Below, one piece after another: positions 1 through 11,076 of a stretch of DNA of 64,000 nt; the stretch's first letter is position 1, and the number at the start of each line of letters is the position of its first letter. The DNA is from Myotis daubentonii (Eukaryota; Chordata; Mammalia; Chiroptera; Vespertilionidae). The position numbers and the translations under genes are program-made. The notes under the pieces were generated by a model that saw nothing but the letters and a program-made list of their open reading frames with translations, did no database searches and was not told where the DNA came from. The stretch is taken from assembly GCF_963259705.1 (NCBI RefSeq), contig NC_081846.1:88362641-88426640 (forward strand), in the 5' to 3' direction.

Positions 1-129
1 AGAGGGCACTCTGGAAAGCTGCTGTCATACAGGGTGTGGACTGCAAATGCAAGTGTGCAGTAAACCAGGTTCGGGGCTGACAGTTGCCCAGCAACAACAT
101 AACCCACCACGGAAGGTGGAATCGTGTGG

Positions 130-297
130 CCCCGTAAGGAATTGGGCTCCCTCCTCTCTAGTTTTGGGGTGTGTCACCTAAGAACCACTGCTGCCAAGTC
201 ACTGCAGCTGGCAGCTCCTATGTTGAGCGTCTGCCCCCTGGTGGTCAGTGTGCATCAGAGCTACCGGTCAGAGGGACACTTAGCATATTAGCCATAT
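130..297 (-). mobile_element. HeliBat Helitron fragment (5' part)
   Basis: Read on the minus strand, this matches the 5' half of the HeliBat copy at 19180-19495. It shares the block around the phrase CTGGTGGTCAGTGTGC and the preceding GGCTCCCTCCTCTCT stretch. It runs out at a TTAGCATATTAG block near 290, which is the inner part of the HeliBat 5' end; the terminal TATAATAAAAG has decayed. The 3' hairpin is not present, so this is a partial non-autonomous element. Bases 1-129 show nothing I can assign. Confidence 0.7.
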
Positions 298-300
298 ATA

Positions 301-3300
301 TATTTAGGTCCTCTTTTTTTTCTTGATTTTGAGTCTTTTTTTTTTTTTTTCATTTCATTTGTCTCAAGGTCTCTTTGATTTCATTGTTAACCCATTCATT
401 GTTTGGTAGCATGCTATATAGCCTCCACATGTTTGTGCTTTTCACTATTTTTGTCACTGATTTTTAGTTTTGTATCACTGTGGTCAGAGAAGGTGCTTGA
501 TATTATTTCAGTCTTTTATTGAGACTAGTTTTGTGGCCTAACATGTGGTTTATCCTGGGAAATGTTTTATTAAAACTTGAAAAGAATGTATAGTATGCTA
601 TTTTGGTGTGAAATACTTTAAAAATATCAATTAAATCCATGTGATGTAATGTATTATTTAAGGCTGCTGTTTCCTTGTTGATTTTTTGCCTTGATGACCT
701 ATCCATTGATATCAATGAGGTATTAATGTTTGTTGACCTCTCCCTTTATGTTTATCAATATTTGCTTTATATATTTAGGTGCTCCTACATTGGGTGCACA
801 AATGTTTTATATCTTCTTGGGTTGATCCCTTTATGTAATGTCTGTCCCTGTCTTTGTTATAGCCTTTGTATCAAAGTCTATTTTGTCTAACATAAGTACT
901 GCTATGCTAGCTTTTATATTTTGTTTCCATTTGCATGAAATATATTTTTCCATCATTTATTTTCAATCTGTATGTGTCTTTTGATCTGAATTGGGTCTCT
1001 TGTAGACAGCATATGTATGTGTCTTTTTAAAAATCCATATAACTACCCTATGTCTTTTTATTAGAGCATGTAATCTATTTATAGTTAAAATGATTATTGA
1101 TATAGTTATTTTATTATTTATATTTATGTTTCTTTTTCCTCCTTCTTCTTAAAAGAATCCCTTTAACATATATTATAATACTGGTTTGATGGTGATAAAC
1201 TCCTTTAGCTTTTTTTTATTTTAGATGCTCTTTATCTCTTCTTCAATTTTAAATAGCCTTGCTGGATAGGGCAGTCTTGGTTGTAGGTCCTTGTTTTTTT
1301 TTTTGAGAAAGCAGCTGACAGTATTATGAGAGCTCTCTTATAGGTAACTATCTTACAGTTGCTGCTTTTAAGATGTTCTCTTTGTATTTAACCTTTGCCA
1401 TTTTAATTATGATGTGTCTTGGTGTGGGCCTTTTTGAGTTTGTCCTATTTGGGAGTTTGTGTACTAGTTGGACTTTTATTTCTATTTCCTTTGTTAAGTT
1501 AGATACATTTTCAGCCATTATTTCTTCATATAGGTTCTCAATTCCTTGCTTTATCTCTTCTCCTTCTGGTACTCCTATGATGAAAATGTTATATTTGATG
1601 TCCTAGAGTTCCCTTAAACTATCCTCATTTTTTATTCTTTTTTCTCTTTTAAATGGCTGTGGTCTGCTACCTTGTCTTCTAAATTGCTGATTTTATCCTC
1701 TGCTTTGTCTAATCTATTGTGCAGCTGCTTTCTTTAGTGTATTCTTTATTTTGGCTACTGTATTATTCATTTCTGATAGCTTTTTTTATGGGTTCTGTCC
1801 TTTTTATGCTTACTATCTCTTAGTTAAAATTCTCACTAAATTCCTTGAGCATCCTTATAACCAGTGTTTTGAATTCTGTACCTGTTAGACTTCTTTTTTT
1901 TTTTTTTAAATATATTTTATTGATTTTTTACAGAGAGGAAGGGAGAGAGATAGAGAGTTAGAAACATCGATGAGAGAGAAACATCGATCAGCTGCCTCCT
2001 GCACATCTCCTACTGGGGATGTGCCCGCAACCCTGGTACATGCCCTTGACCGGAATCGAACCTGGGACCTTTCAGTCCGCAGGCCGACGCTCTATCCACT
2101 GAGCCAAACCGGTTTCGGCCCTGTTAGACTTCTTATCTCCATTTCATTTAGTTATTTTTATGTAGATTTATCCTGTTCTTTCATTTGGACATGCTTTTTT
2201 TTTCATCTCTTCATTTTGGTTGCCTCTATTTGTTTCTATATATTAGGTAGATCTGCTATATTTTCCAGTCTTGCCAGGGTGGCCTTATGTGGTAGTTATC
2301 CTGTGGGGCCCAGTGGCTCAATCTCCCTGATCATCCGAGCTGGGTACTCCAGCGATGTCCCTGGTGTGGGTTGTGTGTGGACACCTGTTGTGGTTGAGCC
2401 TTGTTTGCTCTTGGCACATCAGTGGGGAGGATGAATCCTCAGGCTGACTGGCTGTGGAGACTGGTCATGACCACAGCCTTAGGAGCTGCTCTGTGCTGGC
2501 TGACCACATGGGTTGGTAGTTGCTCCAGGGGAGTCAGGTGCCTGCTAAAGATGACACTTTGGATGTGCCACCTGTGGAGCTAAGTAGGTGGTATTCTTTG
2601 TGGTCTGAAGCCACCCATTGGGGTGTTGGTTCTGGGGGCCTCTTGGGAGGGGGGCTATGGTGCAGGATGATGCTAGATGCTTCCTGTGATCATCCTAGGG
2701 ATATCTATTAAAAGCTATCAAATGACCCGTGGTTGGTAGCTGTCTGTGCTGTACCCAGATGCATGTGGGAAAGGCCACACTGCAAATTGGGGTTGGCTGG
2801 CACCAGACCAGGCCTGGGGAAGGTCAGCAAAAGGCCCAAGGTCCCTGAAGACCTGCCACCCTCTGCCACATCCTGTAAGGCTCAGTTGTGCAGGACTTGA
2901 GTAGGTTCAGTCATGGTCTCAGGGAGTCACCACGGTGGGGAGAGTGTTGTTCAGCTGGTTAATAGAGATTTAGATTTGTCACCAGGGGTGAACATGAGGT
3001 CATTCAGCAAAAATCTCAGGGTACACTGAGGTCAGTCACCCCCTGTTCTGAAGCCTTTGTGATGGGGTGGGTCTCAGGGAGTAGTTATGGTGCAGCTAAT
3101 GGTGTTCACAGAACCAGGTTTGGCCTTTTGGCAGGAAGGCTCAACACCAGGACAATGATGGCCATCTCTCCAGCCTCCTCCTTGAATCCACATGACTCAG
3201 TTTCTCTCTGCATGACACTTGCAACCTCCAAACTTCACTGGAGATTTTAGAGAAGCAGTGCAATGAGGGTCCTGCCTGGTTGCCCCCAAAAGAGCCTCAG

Positions 3301-3998
3301 GCTGTGGACAAGTTGAATGGGGCTGAGTCTCAGGCAGTCATGTGGTGGAGCTAGAGGAAGTCACCAGGCTAATGTAGATTCGGATTGGGCTGTTGGGTGG
3401 GAGATAGTGTTTGCCGGATGCACAGAGAAGGGCTCACTAGAGGGACAATGGTGGCAGTCCCTCCAGCCCTTGTCTTGAAGCCACACCACGCAGTTTCTCC
3501 CTATATGTCTCTGGCACCCCTGAGCCACTGTATTTTCACTGGAGCCCAAGGTGAGTGCCTGCAATCCAGAGTTTGTGTGCAGGCTCTTTAAGAGGATGCC
3601 TGAGTTAGCAGCACCCTTCAGTCTCACCTGGAAAGGTGGAATTCCCACTGCTTTTTACAGTCAGCTAGGGCTCCTCCTCCTGGCACTGGTATTCTACGAT
3701 GGGGAGCTCGGTGTGGGGCTGAGCCCCCTCACTCCTTGGGGGGATCTCTGCAGCTGAGATATCCCTTTGGATTTTTAACTGCCATATTCATGTGTGGGGC
3801 TAGTTAGCCTGTTTCACATCTCCATCTCTCTTACGAGACTCAACATGGCTTCTTTTTTTTTTGTCCTTAATTGGAGGACTTCTGTTCAGCTAGTCCTCAT
3901 ATGGTCGTCCAGTCGATTGTTTTACAATTTAGTTGTAATTTTCATGTGGTCCTGGGAGGAGGTGAGCACAGTGTCCACTACTTTGCCATCTTGATTAT
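301..3998 (-). mobile_element. L1 LINE, antisense 5' half (5'UTR, ORF1, start of ORF2)
   Basis: The reverse strand begins at about 3998 with an AAGATGGCAAAGTAG-type L1 5' end, followed by a GC-rich 5'UTR down to about 2300. The ORF1 region follows (about 2290-1210) and then the endonuclease part of ORF2 (about 1100-310), recognised by antisense L1 phrases such as TTAATTATGATGTGTCTTGG. All frames are broken. The 3' part of ORF2 and the 3'UTR are missing, cut off near 301. A VES SINE interrupts ORF1 at 1896-2119. Family is an older bat or mammalian L1; the exact subfamily cannot be named by eye. Confidence 0.8.
1896..2119 (-). mobile_element. VES SINE (tRNA-derived)
   Basis: Full-length VES SINE on the minus strand: a poly-T run at the left, then TTTTATTGATTTTTTACAG, the ACATCGATGAGAGAGAAAC block and the tRNA-like head with a B box (GGAATCGAACC in this orientation), ending at GGTTTCGGC. 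It is flanked by a 15-bp direct repeat (CCTGTTAGACTTCTT at 1881-1895 and 2120-2134). The well-kept duplication and little divergence suggest a recent insertion into the L1. VES elements are Pol III-transcribed and depend on L1 for mobility. Confidence 0.95.
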
Positions 3999-5310
3999 AA
4001 CCCTATGTTTAGTTTTGTAAGAAACTGCCAAATTCCTTCAGACTGGCTTTATGATTTTGCATTCCCTGGAGCAATAAATGAGAGTTCCTTTAACCTATAT
4101 TTTTGCTAGCATTTGGTACTGTTATTACTATTTTGGATTTTAGCAATACTAATAACTGTGCAGTGATATTTCATTGTTGTTTTTCTAACAATTCACTGAT
4201 GACAGATGCTGAGCTTTCATTTGCAAATCTGCTATCTGTATGCTTTCTTTGGTGAGAGATCTGCCCAGGTTACTTGCCTAGTTTTTGTTTTTTGTTATCA
4301 TTGAGTTTTAAGAGTTCTTTGTATTTTGAATTACAAGGTCTTCATCAGATACGTTTTGCAAAAACTTTCTCCCAGGTTTTTGGCTTACCTTTTTATTCTT
4401 TTAATAGTGTCTTTCATAGGGCAGAAGTTTTCGATTTTAATCAAGTCAAAGTTTGCAATTTTTTCTTTCATGAGACATGACTTTTGTGCTGTATCTGAAA
4501 ACTCATTGCCAAACCAACGGCATTTTGAATTTCTCGTTTGTTATCTTCTATAAGTTTTATGGTTTTGAATTTTAAATAAGGTCTATGATACATTTTGAGT
4601 TAATTTTTGTGAAAGGTATAATACGTTGATCTAGATTTTATTTTTAATATGGATGTTCAATTGTTTCAGCACCATTTATTGAACAGACTATCCTTTCTAT
4701 GTTAAATTGTCTTTGCTTCTTTGTCAAAGATCAGTTGACTGTATTTGTATGGCTCTATTTCTGCACTCTCCATTCTGTTCCATGGATCTATTTATCTCTT
4801 CTTCAGCAATACACGCTGTTTGTTTACTGTAGTTTTATTGTAAGCCTTGGAGTTGAGAATTTTCAGTTTTCCAACTTTGTCCTTCTCCTTCATTAAGTAC
4901 TGTGTTGATTAGTTTGTCTTTTGTCTTTCCATATAAACTTACAAATTAGGTTGTCAATATCTACAAAGTAACTTAACTTGCTGGGAAGTTATTTGGCATG
5001 CATTATATTTATAGATCAAGTTGGGGAGAATTAGCATCTTCACAATACAAGTCTTTCTACCCATGAACATAAAATATCTCTTCATTTATGTAGATTTGAT
5101 TTTTTCACAGAGTTTTGTAGTTTTTAGAATCTGTAGATACTTTTTTAGATTCATACCTAAATATTTTGTTTTGGGGGGCTTATACAAATGGTATTGTTTT
5201 TAATTTTAGATACTAATTGTTCAATACTGACATATAGGAAAGTTTACTTTTATACATTAACCATGTATCCTGCAAACTTGCTAAATTCACTTATCAGTTT
5301 CAGGAGTTTT

Positions 5311-5452
5311 ATCTGGCTTGTATTGCTCAGTGGTTAGAGCTTCAGTCGTGGGTTTGATTCCCAGTCAAGGGCATGTACCTGGGTTGCAGTTTTGATTTCA
5401 GCCCTGTTCAGAACAAATGTGGAAGGCAACCAATTGATGTGTCTCACATACA

Positions 5453-5498
<46 letters not shown>

Positions 5499-5576
5499 TC
5501 CTTCCCTTTTGCTCTCTCTAAAAACTAATGGGAAAAATATCCTCAGTTGAGGATTAAGAACAACAACAAAAAATTT
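5311..5576 (+). mobile_element. VES-like SINE, older copy with (CT)n expansion
   Basis: The tRNA-like head includes TTGCTCAGTGGTTAGAGC (A-box region) and GGTTTGATTCC (B box), then the CAAGGGCATGTACCTGGGTT block. A CT repeat of roughly 40 bp at 5458-5495 replaces the usual TTTCTCTCTCATCGATG body. An imperfect flanking repeat AGGAGTTTT is seen at 5302-5310 and about 5577-5585. More diverged than the VES at 1896, so an older subfamily. Confidence 0.8.
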
Positions 5577-6003
5577 AGGAGTTTTTAATTGACTTTTGAG
5601 ATTTTCTAGATAACTAAAGATGTCACTTGCAAATAAAGATATTCTTATCTTTTCCCTTTCAATTTGTATACCTTTTATTTTTTCTTGTCTTATCGCATTA
5701 GCTTCCAGTAAAATATTTAATGGAAGTGGTGAGAGGGGGATATCCTTGTCTTATTCCCAGGTTTAGGGGCAAAGTATTTAGTTTCTCACAATTAAGTATG
5801 ATGTTATGAGTTGGCTATTTGTAAATGTTCTTGATCAAGTAAGTTGAAGAAGTTTCCTCTATTCTTAGTATGTGGATGGGATTTTGTTTTTTATCATGAA
5901 AGGGTGTTAAATTTTTAAAAATTTTAAAATACTTCTGCTTCTATCGATATGATTACATAATTTTTTTAGCCTTTTGATGTGATGGATTACATTCATTTAT
6001 ATT

Positions 6004-6291
6004 TCAAAGTTTGAATGATCTTTCCATACATATAATAAATCTCACGTGGTAGTGGTATATAATTTTGTTTATACATTTTAAAATTTGATTTGCTAATATT
6101 TTGTTGAGGATGTTTTGTAGTATGTTTATAAGAGATACTGGCATATTGTTTTTCTTTCTTGTTAAGTTTCTATCTGGTTTCAGCATTAGGGTGTTAATGA
6201 CCTCATAACTTCTATTTTCTGGAAGATATTGTAGAGAATTTGTAAAATTCTTTCCTCTTAAATGTTTGGTAGAATTCACCAGTGAAACCAT
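6004..6291 (-). pseudogene. L1 ORF2 reverse-transcriptase fragment
   Basis: The minus-strand 95-residue frame contains a recognisable stretch of L1 ORF2p upstream of the RT catalytic core: residues LILKP-like, then [10 protein letters not shown] and a following VRFI segment matching the usual VGFIPG region. It is bounded by stops and frameshifts and is only a relic of the old L1 at 4011-10785. The catalytic YADD motif is not within this frame. No function is expected. Confidence 0.75.
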
Positions 6292-7257
6292 TTGGGTCTG
6301 GGACTTTCTTGTTTAAAAGTTTATTAGTCATTTATTTATTTTCTTTTAATAGATATAAGCATATTCAGACTGCATATCTTTTCTTCAGTGAGTATGGCTA
6401 GGTTCTATCTTACAAGGATTTGGTCATTTCATTCCCATTATGACATTTGTGGTTAAAAGTTGTTCATAATATTCCTTTAGTATTCTTTTAATGTCTATAG
6501 AATCAGTAGTGATAGTCCCTCTTTAATTTCTGTACTAATTTGTGTGTTTTTTTTCTTTTCTCATAGCCTGGTTAGAGACTTGTTAATTTTATTTTCCCTT
6601 ACATATTTTGATTCTGTGTAGCCAAGTGTATAACTCTTAAGGATTGTTATGCATTCTTGGAGAAATAACCTTTTTATCATTAAGTAATGCTTTTCTTTAT
6701 CCATATACCTTTCTATCCTGAAGTCTTCTTTGTCTAAAATTAATATAGCTTTAAAAAAAATTCTTTATTGTTGAGAGTAATACAAATGTTCCTCCTTTTC
6801 CCCTCCCATTGCCTCCCTCCACCCAATTCCCGCCCTGCCCCAGGCCTTCACCACCCTGCTGTCTTTGTCCATAGGTAAGATCTTTGGTTAATGTCTACCT
6901 GCCCCCTCCCCCCCTCCCCCCGCTTCCCTCTGAGATCCGTCAGCCTTTTACATGCTTCCATGAATCTAATTTTATTTTATTCACCAGTTTATTTGTTCAT
7001 CAGACTTCTTATTCACTTATTTTGATTTTTAGATTCAATTGTGGATAGATATGTATTTGTTACTATTTTATTGTTCATATTTTTTATCTCTCCTTTTTCC
7101 TCATAAAGAATATCCTTCAACATTTCCTATAATGCTGGATTGATGTTGATGAATTTTTTTAGCTTTTTCTCATCTGTGAGGCTCTTTATCTGACTCTCAA
7201 TTCTAAATGATAGCTTTGCTGGGTAGAGTAATCTTGGTTGTAGGTCCCTGCTATTCA

Positions 7258-8311
7258 TCATTTTGAATATTTCTTGCCACTCCCTTCTGGCCTGCAAACT
7301 TTCTGTTGAGAAATCAGCTGACAGTCATATGGCCCGCCCTTGTAGGTAACTAACTGCTTTTCTCTTGCCGCTTTTAAGATTCTCTCTTTGTCTTTAACCC
7401 TTGGCATTTTAATTATGATGTGTCTGGGTGTGGGTCTTTTTGGGTTCCTCTTGTTTGGGACTCTTTGCACTTCTTGGACTTGTAGGTCTATTTCTTTCAC
7501 CAGGTAGGGGAAGTTTTCTGTCATTCTTTCTTTCTTTCTTTCTTTTTTTTTTTTTTTTTTGCAGGGCCCATATTTGACATTTTATTGCACTTTTTCCACA
7601 ATCACTGAATCCTGCTGGGCTGTGCCCAGGGCTCCAGAGCCAGGACCTGGAAGGTGAAGCTGCGCAGCAAGCCATTCCTGCAGAGGGGCTGCCCCAGGGA
7701 CCCCGTGAGGATGACCTAGTGGCCATGGTTGGGAGACCCATTGATGACTGAACCCCACACCCAGTGCCCACTTAGGTGGCCCTCATGACTCCCATCCCCG
7801 TCTCCACGCCGCCTCTGGGATGATGCCCCCAAACAGGGACTGTCATTATTTCTACAAATAAGTTTTCAATATCTTGTTCTCTCTCTCCTCCTTCTGGCAC
7901 CCCCATAACGTGAATATTGGTATACTTGAAGTTATCCCAGAGGCTCCTTATATTGTCTTCTTATTTTGGGGTACTTTTTTCTTTTTGCTCTTCTGATTGG
8001 GTGTTTTTTTGCCTCCTCATATTCCAAATTGTTGGTTTGATTATCAGAATCCTCTCCTCTACTATCAAATCCCTGAAAATTATTCTTTATTTCAGTTAGT
8101 GTATGCTTAATTTCTGACTGGTCCTTCTTCATGTCTTTGACATTCTAAGATCCTGGAAAGTCTCACTAAGTCCCTTGATACTCTCATTAATTCCCCTGAA
8201 GGTCTCATTAAGATCCCTGAGTAACCTTATAACCATTGTTTTGAACTCCATATCCAGTAATTTGTTTACTTCCATTTCTTTCATGTGTGACATGTTTCCT
8301 TGTCTCTGCAT
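7258..8311 (-). pseudogene. HAL1/L1 ORF1 pseudogene (older copy)
   Basis: Three minus-strand segments correspond to ORF1p of the L1 family. The N-terminal part (8311-8129) has a leucine-rich coiled-coil character, the middle (8132-7932) contains IKHTLTEIKN, and the C-terminal part (7524-7258) contains [12 protein letters not shown] and RHIIIKMPR, the RRM to C-terminal domain region. Frames are shifted between segments and interrupted by the 310-bp retrocopy. Compared with the other two HAL1 copies, the codon equivalent to their shared TGA is CCA here, with a TAA two codons later. Not functional. Confidence 0.75.
7530..7839 (-). pseudogene. Processed retrocopy fragment of an unrecognised transcript
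   Basis: On the minus strand this is GC-rich transcript-like sequence ending in AATAAA (TTTATT at 7581-7586) about 20-25 bases before a long A tract (poly-T at about 7541-7560, preceded by a (TTTC)n stretch). It is flanked by a near-perfect 12-bp duplication, CTGTCATTCTTT at 7518-7529 and CTGTCATTATTT at 7840-7851, in the middle of HAL1 ORF1. This is the hallmark of L1-driven retroposition of an mRNA 3' end. I cannot name the parent gene. Confidence 0.75.
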
Positions 8312-8971
8312 TTTGTTTGCTTCCGTATGTTTATTTCTGTGTGTGAGATAGATCTGCTATGTCTCCTTGAGTTGATAGAGTGGCCTTGTGTAGTAGGTGT
8401 CCTGTATGTACCAGTGGCTCAGCCTCTCCAGTTACCTGAACTGGGCACTCTAAGTGTGCCCCTGTGTGGGCTGCGTGAACAATCTTGTAGTTGAGCCTTG
8501 ATTGCTGTTGGTGTCACTGAGAGGAATTGACCCCCAGGCCAATGGGCTGTGAGGAGCAGCTGCAGCTACAGCGGAAGAGCTGCTGAGCAGGAGACACGCC
8601 TATGGAGCAGGACTTGCTTCAGTGGGGCTTTGGTGCTCACTGAGTCTGCCTCTTGAGTGTGTTGCTTTTGGATGTGTAGAGTTGTAATCTGGTATGGTTT
8701 GAAGCTGTCTACAGGGTGCACTGACTCTAGGGACAGTCTCAATGTGCTTTCTTCTTTACTTCTCTAGTTGTAGGACTTTCATTCAGCTAGCTTTCAGGGG
8801 GTTCCAAATGATGGCTGTTATGTATTTAGTTGTAATTTTGATGTGGTTGTGGGAGGCAGTGAGTACAAGTATTTACCTACAGAGCCATCTTGGGTTTCAC
8901 TTAAGAATCTAGCTTTTGAAAAATTCGTGTTTGGTACATTTGTCTCCCTCCCTTTACTTTTAATCTAGCTA

Positions 8972-9312
8972 TCTCTACATATAAAAACCTAAGTGACTGG
9001 AATGCCAGAACTACCAGAACAACTGGTTCTATGATGCGCATTGACCACAAAGGGGCAGACGCTCAATGCACGAACTGGCCCCTGGTGGTCAGTGCACTCC
9101 TACAGCCAACCTCCTGTGGCTGGCCAACCTCTCCTTGTCACTCCCCGTGCCAGCCAACCTCCCACAGACCCTCCCTCTGTCCAGCAGGCCCAAGTGAGCA
9201 GCAGGAAGGAAGCCCCCAGCTGGCTGCTAGAAGGAAGGCCCCGATCGGCCCTAATTGCTGGCAAGGCCTAGGTACCCCACCTGTGCATGAATTTCGTGCA
9301 CTGGGCCTCTAG
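8972..9312 (+). mobile_element. HeliBat Helitron, non-autonomous
   Basis: Starts with TCTCTACATATAAAAACC, a decayed form of the HeliBat 5' end, followed by the AAGTGACTGG block. It ends with the palindrome GCATGAATTTCGTGC and GGGCCTCTAG at 9303-9312. It lies between A and T without a target duplication, as is typical of rolling-circle transposons. The middle holds the ACTGACCACAAAGGGGCAGA-type block and GC-rich sequence. No Rep or helicase frame is present. Confidence 0.9.
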
Positions 9313-9340
9313 TGTCTTTATATTTAAAGTGTGTTTTTTT

Positions 9341-9552
9341 GCCCTGACCAGTTTGGCTCAGTGGATAGAGAGTCGGCCTGCAGACTCAAGGGTCCTGGGT
9401 TCGATTCCAGTCAAGGGCATGCACTTTGGTTGCAGGCATATCCCCAGTGGGGGGGGGTATGCAGGAGGCAGCTGATTGATGTTTCTCTCTCATCGATGTT
9501 TCTAACTTTCTATCCCTATCCCTTCCTGTCTGTAAAAAATCAATAAAATATA
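9341..9552 (+). mobile_element. VES SINE
   Basis: Full-length plus-strand VES: head GCCCTGACCAGTTTGGCTCA, B box GGTTCGATTCC, body GTTTCTCTCTCATCGATG and tail CAATAAAATAT. The flanking duplication TTAAAGTGTGTTTTTT lies at about 9325-9340 and again from 9553. The run of ten G at about 9450 is a local expansion in an otherwise standard element. Confidence 0.95.
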
Positions 9553-10785
9553 TTAAAGTGTGTTTTTTGTAGACAATATATAGTTTAGTTGTTTTAAAGA
9601 AACTCTCTCTGAAACTGTCTTTTAATTTATGTATTTAGCCATTTATATTTAAAGTAATAATTGCTGTATTTGGAGACAAATCTACCATCTACCATGTTTG
9701 TAACCATTTTCTATTAATTGCCCTTGTTCTTTGTTTTGATTTTTGTTATCCTCTATTTTCCTACCTTGTCTGGTTTTAATTTAACATTTCCTGTTATTCC
9801 ATTTTTTAATTCTCTTACCATATCAATTATACTTCTTAGAAAATTTTAGTGGTTTCCCTAAGGTTTATAATTAGACTTACCACTAATCCAAGTCCACTTT
9901 TAAATAACACTATACTGCTTTATGGTTAGCATAGGTAACATATAACAAAGTATACCCAATTCCTCCTTCCCTCCCCTCATAACAATGCTGTCATTAACTT
10001 TACTTATTTATAAGTTATAGTCACCCAATACATTGTTGCTACTTTGATCAAAGTTATCCTTTAGATAATTTAAGAATTAGAAAAAAAAGTTATTTACCTT
10101 TATTCCTTTTCTAACATTTTCTCTCTCTATATATATATCCACATTCTCACCTACACGACTTTCCTTCTCTCTGAAGAACTTTGAACATTTCTTGCAAGGC
10201 AGAACTACTGGTGACATATAGTCCCAGTTTTTGTTTTTCTGAGAAAATGGTTATTTCTTCTTCACAATTGAAGGCTCATTTTACTGGATTCAGAATTCTA
10301 GGCGGATAGTTTCCCCCTCCCCCAACACTTTGAATATTTTATTGCATTCTCTTCTTGCGTGGTTTCTGATGTAACTGTATTCTTGGTCCTCTAAAAGTAA
10401 TGTGTTTGACTCCAAAGCCCCTGCCCCTGGCTTCTTTTAAGACTTTCTGTGTTTTGGTTCTCTGAAGTTGAAACATGATGGCTAGTATATGTTTGTTTGT
10501 TTTAAAATTTATTCTGCTTGATATTTTCTGAGGTTTCTAGATGTGTGGTCCCCTATCTATTATCAATTTTGGAAAATTCTCTGCTAACATTACTTCAAAA
10601 ATTTCTTCTGCTGCTTTCTCTGTTTCTTTTACTTCTGGTATCCCTATTACACTTAAGTCACTTTTTGTTTATGTTTTTGTCTCACTGTTCTTGGATATTT
10701 TATTTGTTTTTTATTTTTGCAAGAAATTTGAAAAGTTTCTTTGACATATCTTCAAGCTCACTGATTTCCTTCTCAGCCTAGGTCA

Positions 10786-11061
10786 CAACATTTAAGCTAT
10801 ACCAACTAGAGTTTTTTTCTTTAGGGAATGTAGTGTTGGGACCATAAGAAAATAGGCAATGCTGAACTGTTAATATGGAGACTACACATGCCATACCACC
10901 ACATTCCATTAGGCAACATGGGCAGCAGAGAGAACCTGGATGCAGAAAGAGATACTGAAGCTGAGGACTCAAGAAGAGACAGAGGAGGGAAAACCATTAA
11001 ATGCCAGGACCACTACGGCCATCTTGCAATCATGAAGGCGACCCAGCCTAATGACAAAATC
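10786..11061. other. Unassigned, non-coding; resumes at 12988-13250
   Basis: The sequence broken by the HAL1 at 11077 reads through from 10786-11076 to about 12988-13250. It looks like a decayed ancient repeat: phrases such as CCACTACGGCCATCTTGCAA have the feel of an old LTR or DNA element, but I cannot assign it. There is no coding signal. Confidence 0.4.
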
Positions 11062-11076
11062 AAGAATAGAGAACAG

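Larger units (their letters stand above)
6754..8905 (-). mobile_element. HAL1 (half-L1), older copy, antisense
   Basis: On the minus strand a 5' end of the CAAGATGGCTCTGTAGG type lies near 8897. A GC-rich 5'UTR, ORF1 (about 8311-7150) and then directly a pyrimidine-rich 3'UTR ending at TTCTTTATTGTTGAGAG follow. There is no room for ORF2, which is the defining feature of HAL1. An imperfect duplication (AATATAGCTTTAAAA near 6742, AATCTAGCTTTTGAAAA near 8906) brackets it. A retrocopy is inserted at 7530-7839. More diverged than the HAL1 copies at 11077 and 41571. Confidence 0.75.
4011..10785 (-). mobile_element. Old antisense L1 (L1M-like), nearly whole, split by four insertions
   Basis: A single ancient L1 can be followed from its 3' end at about 4011 through ORF2 (4300-6740, resuming at 8918-8971, 9313-9340 and 9553-9900) to ORF1 (about 10200-10780). 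Sequence on either side of each insertion joins up again. Decay is heavy and no frame is long. Insertions inside it are a VES (5311-5576), a HAL1 (6754-8905), a HeliBat (8972-9312) and a VES (9341-9552). Confidence 0.75.

Noticed and set aside
9341..9420. tRNA-like sequences with A and B boxes
   Set aside because: These are heads of VES SINEs, not tRNA genes: no anticodon arm or 3' acceptor pairing, and SINE body and tail follow.
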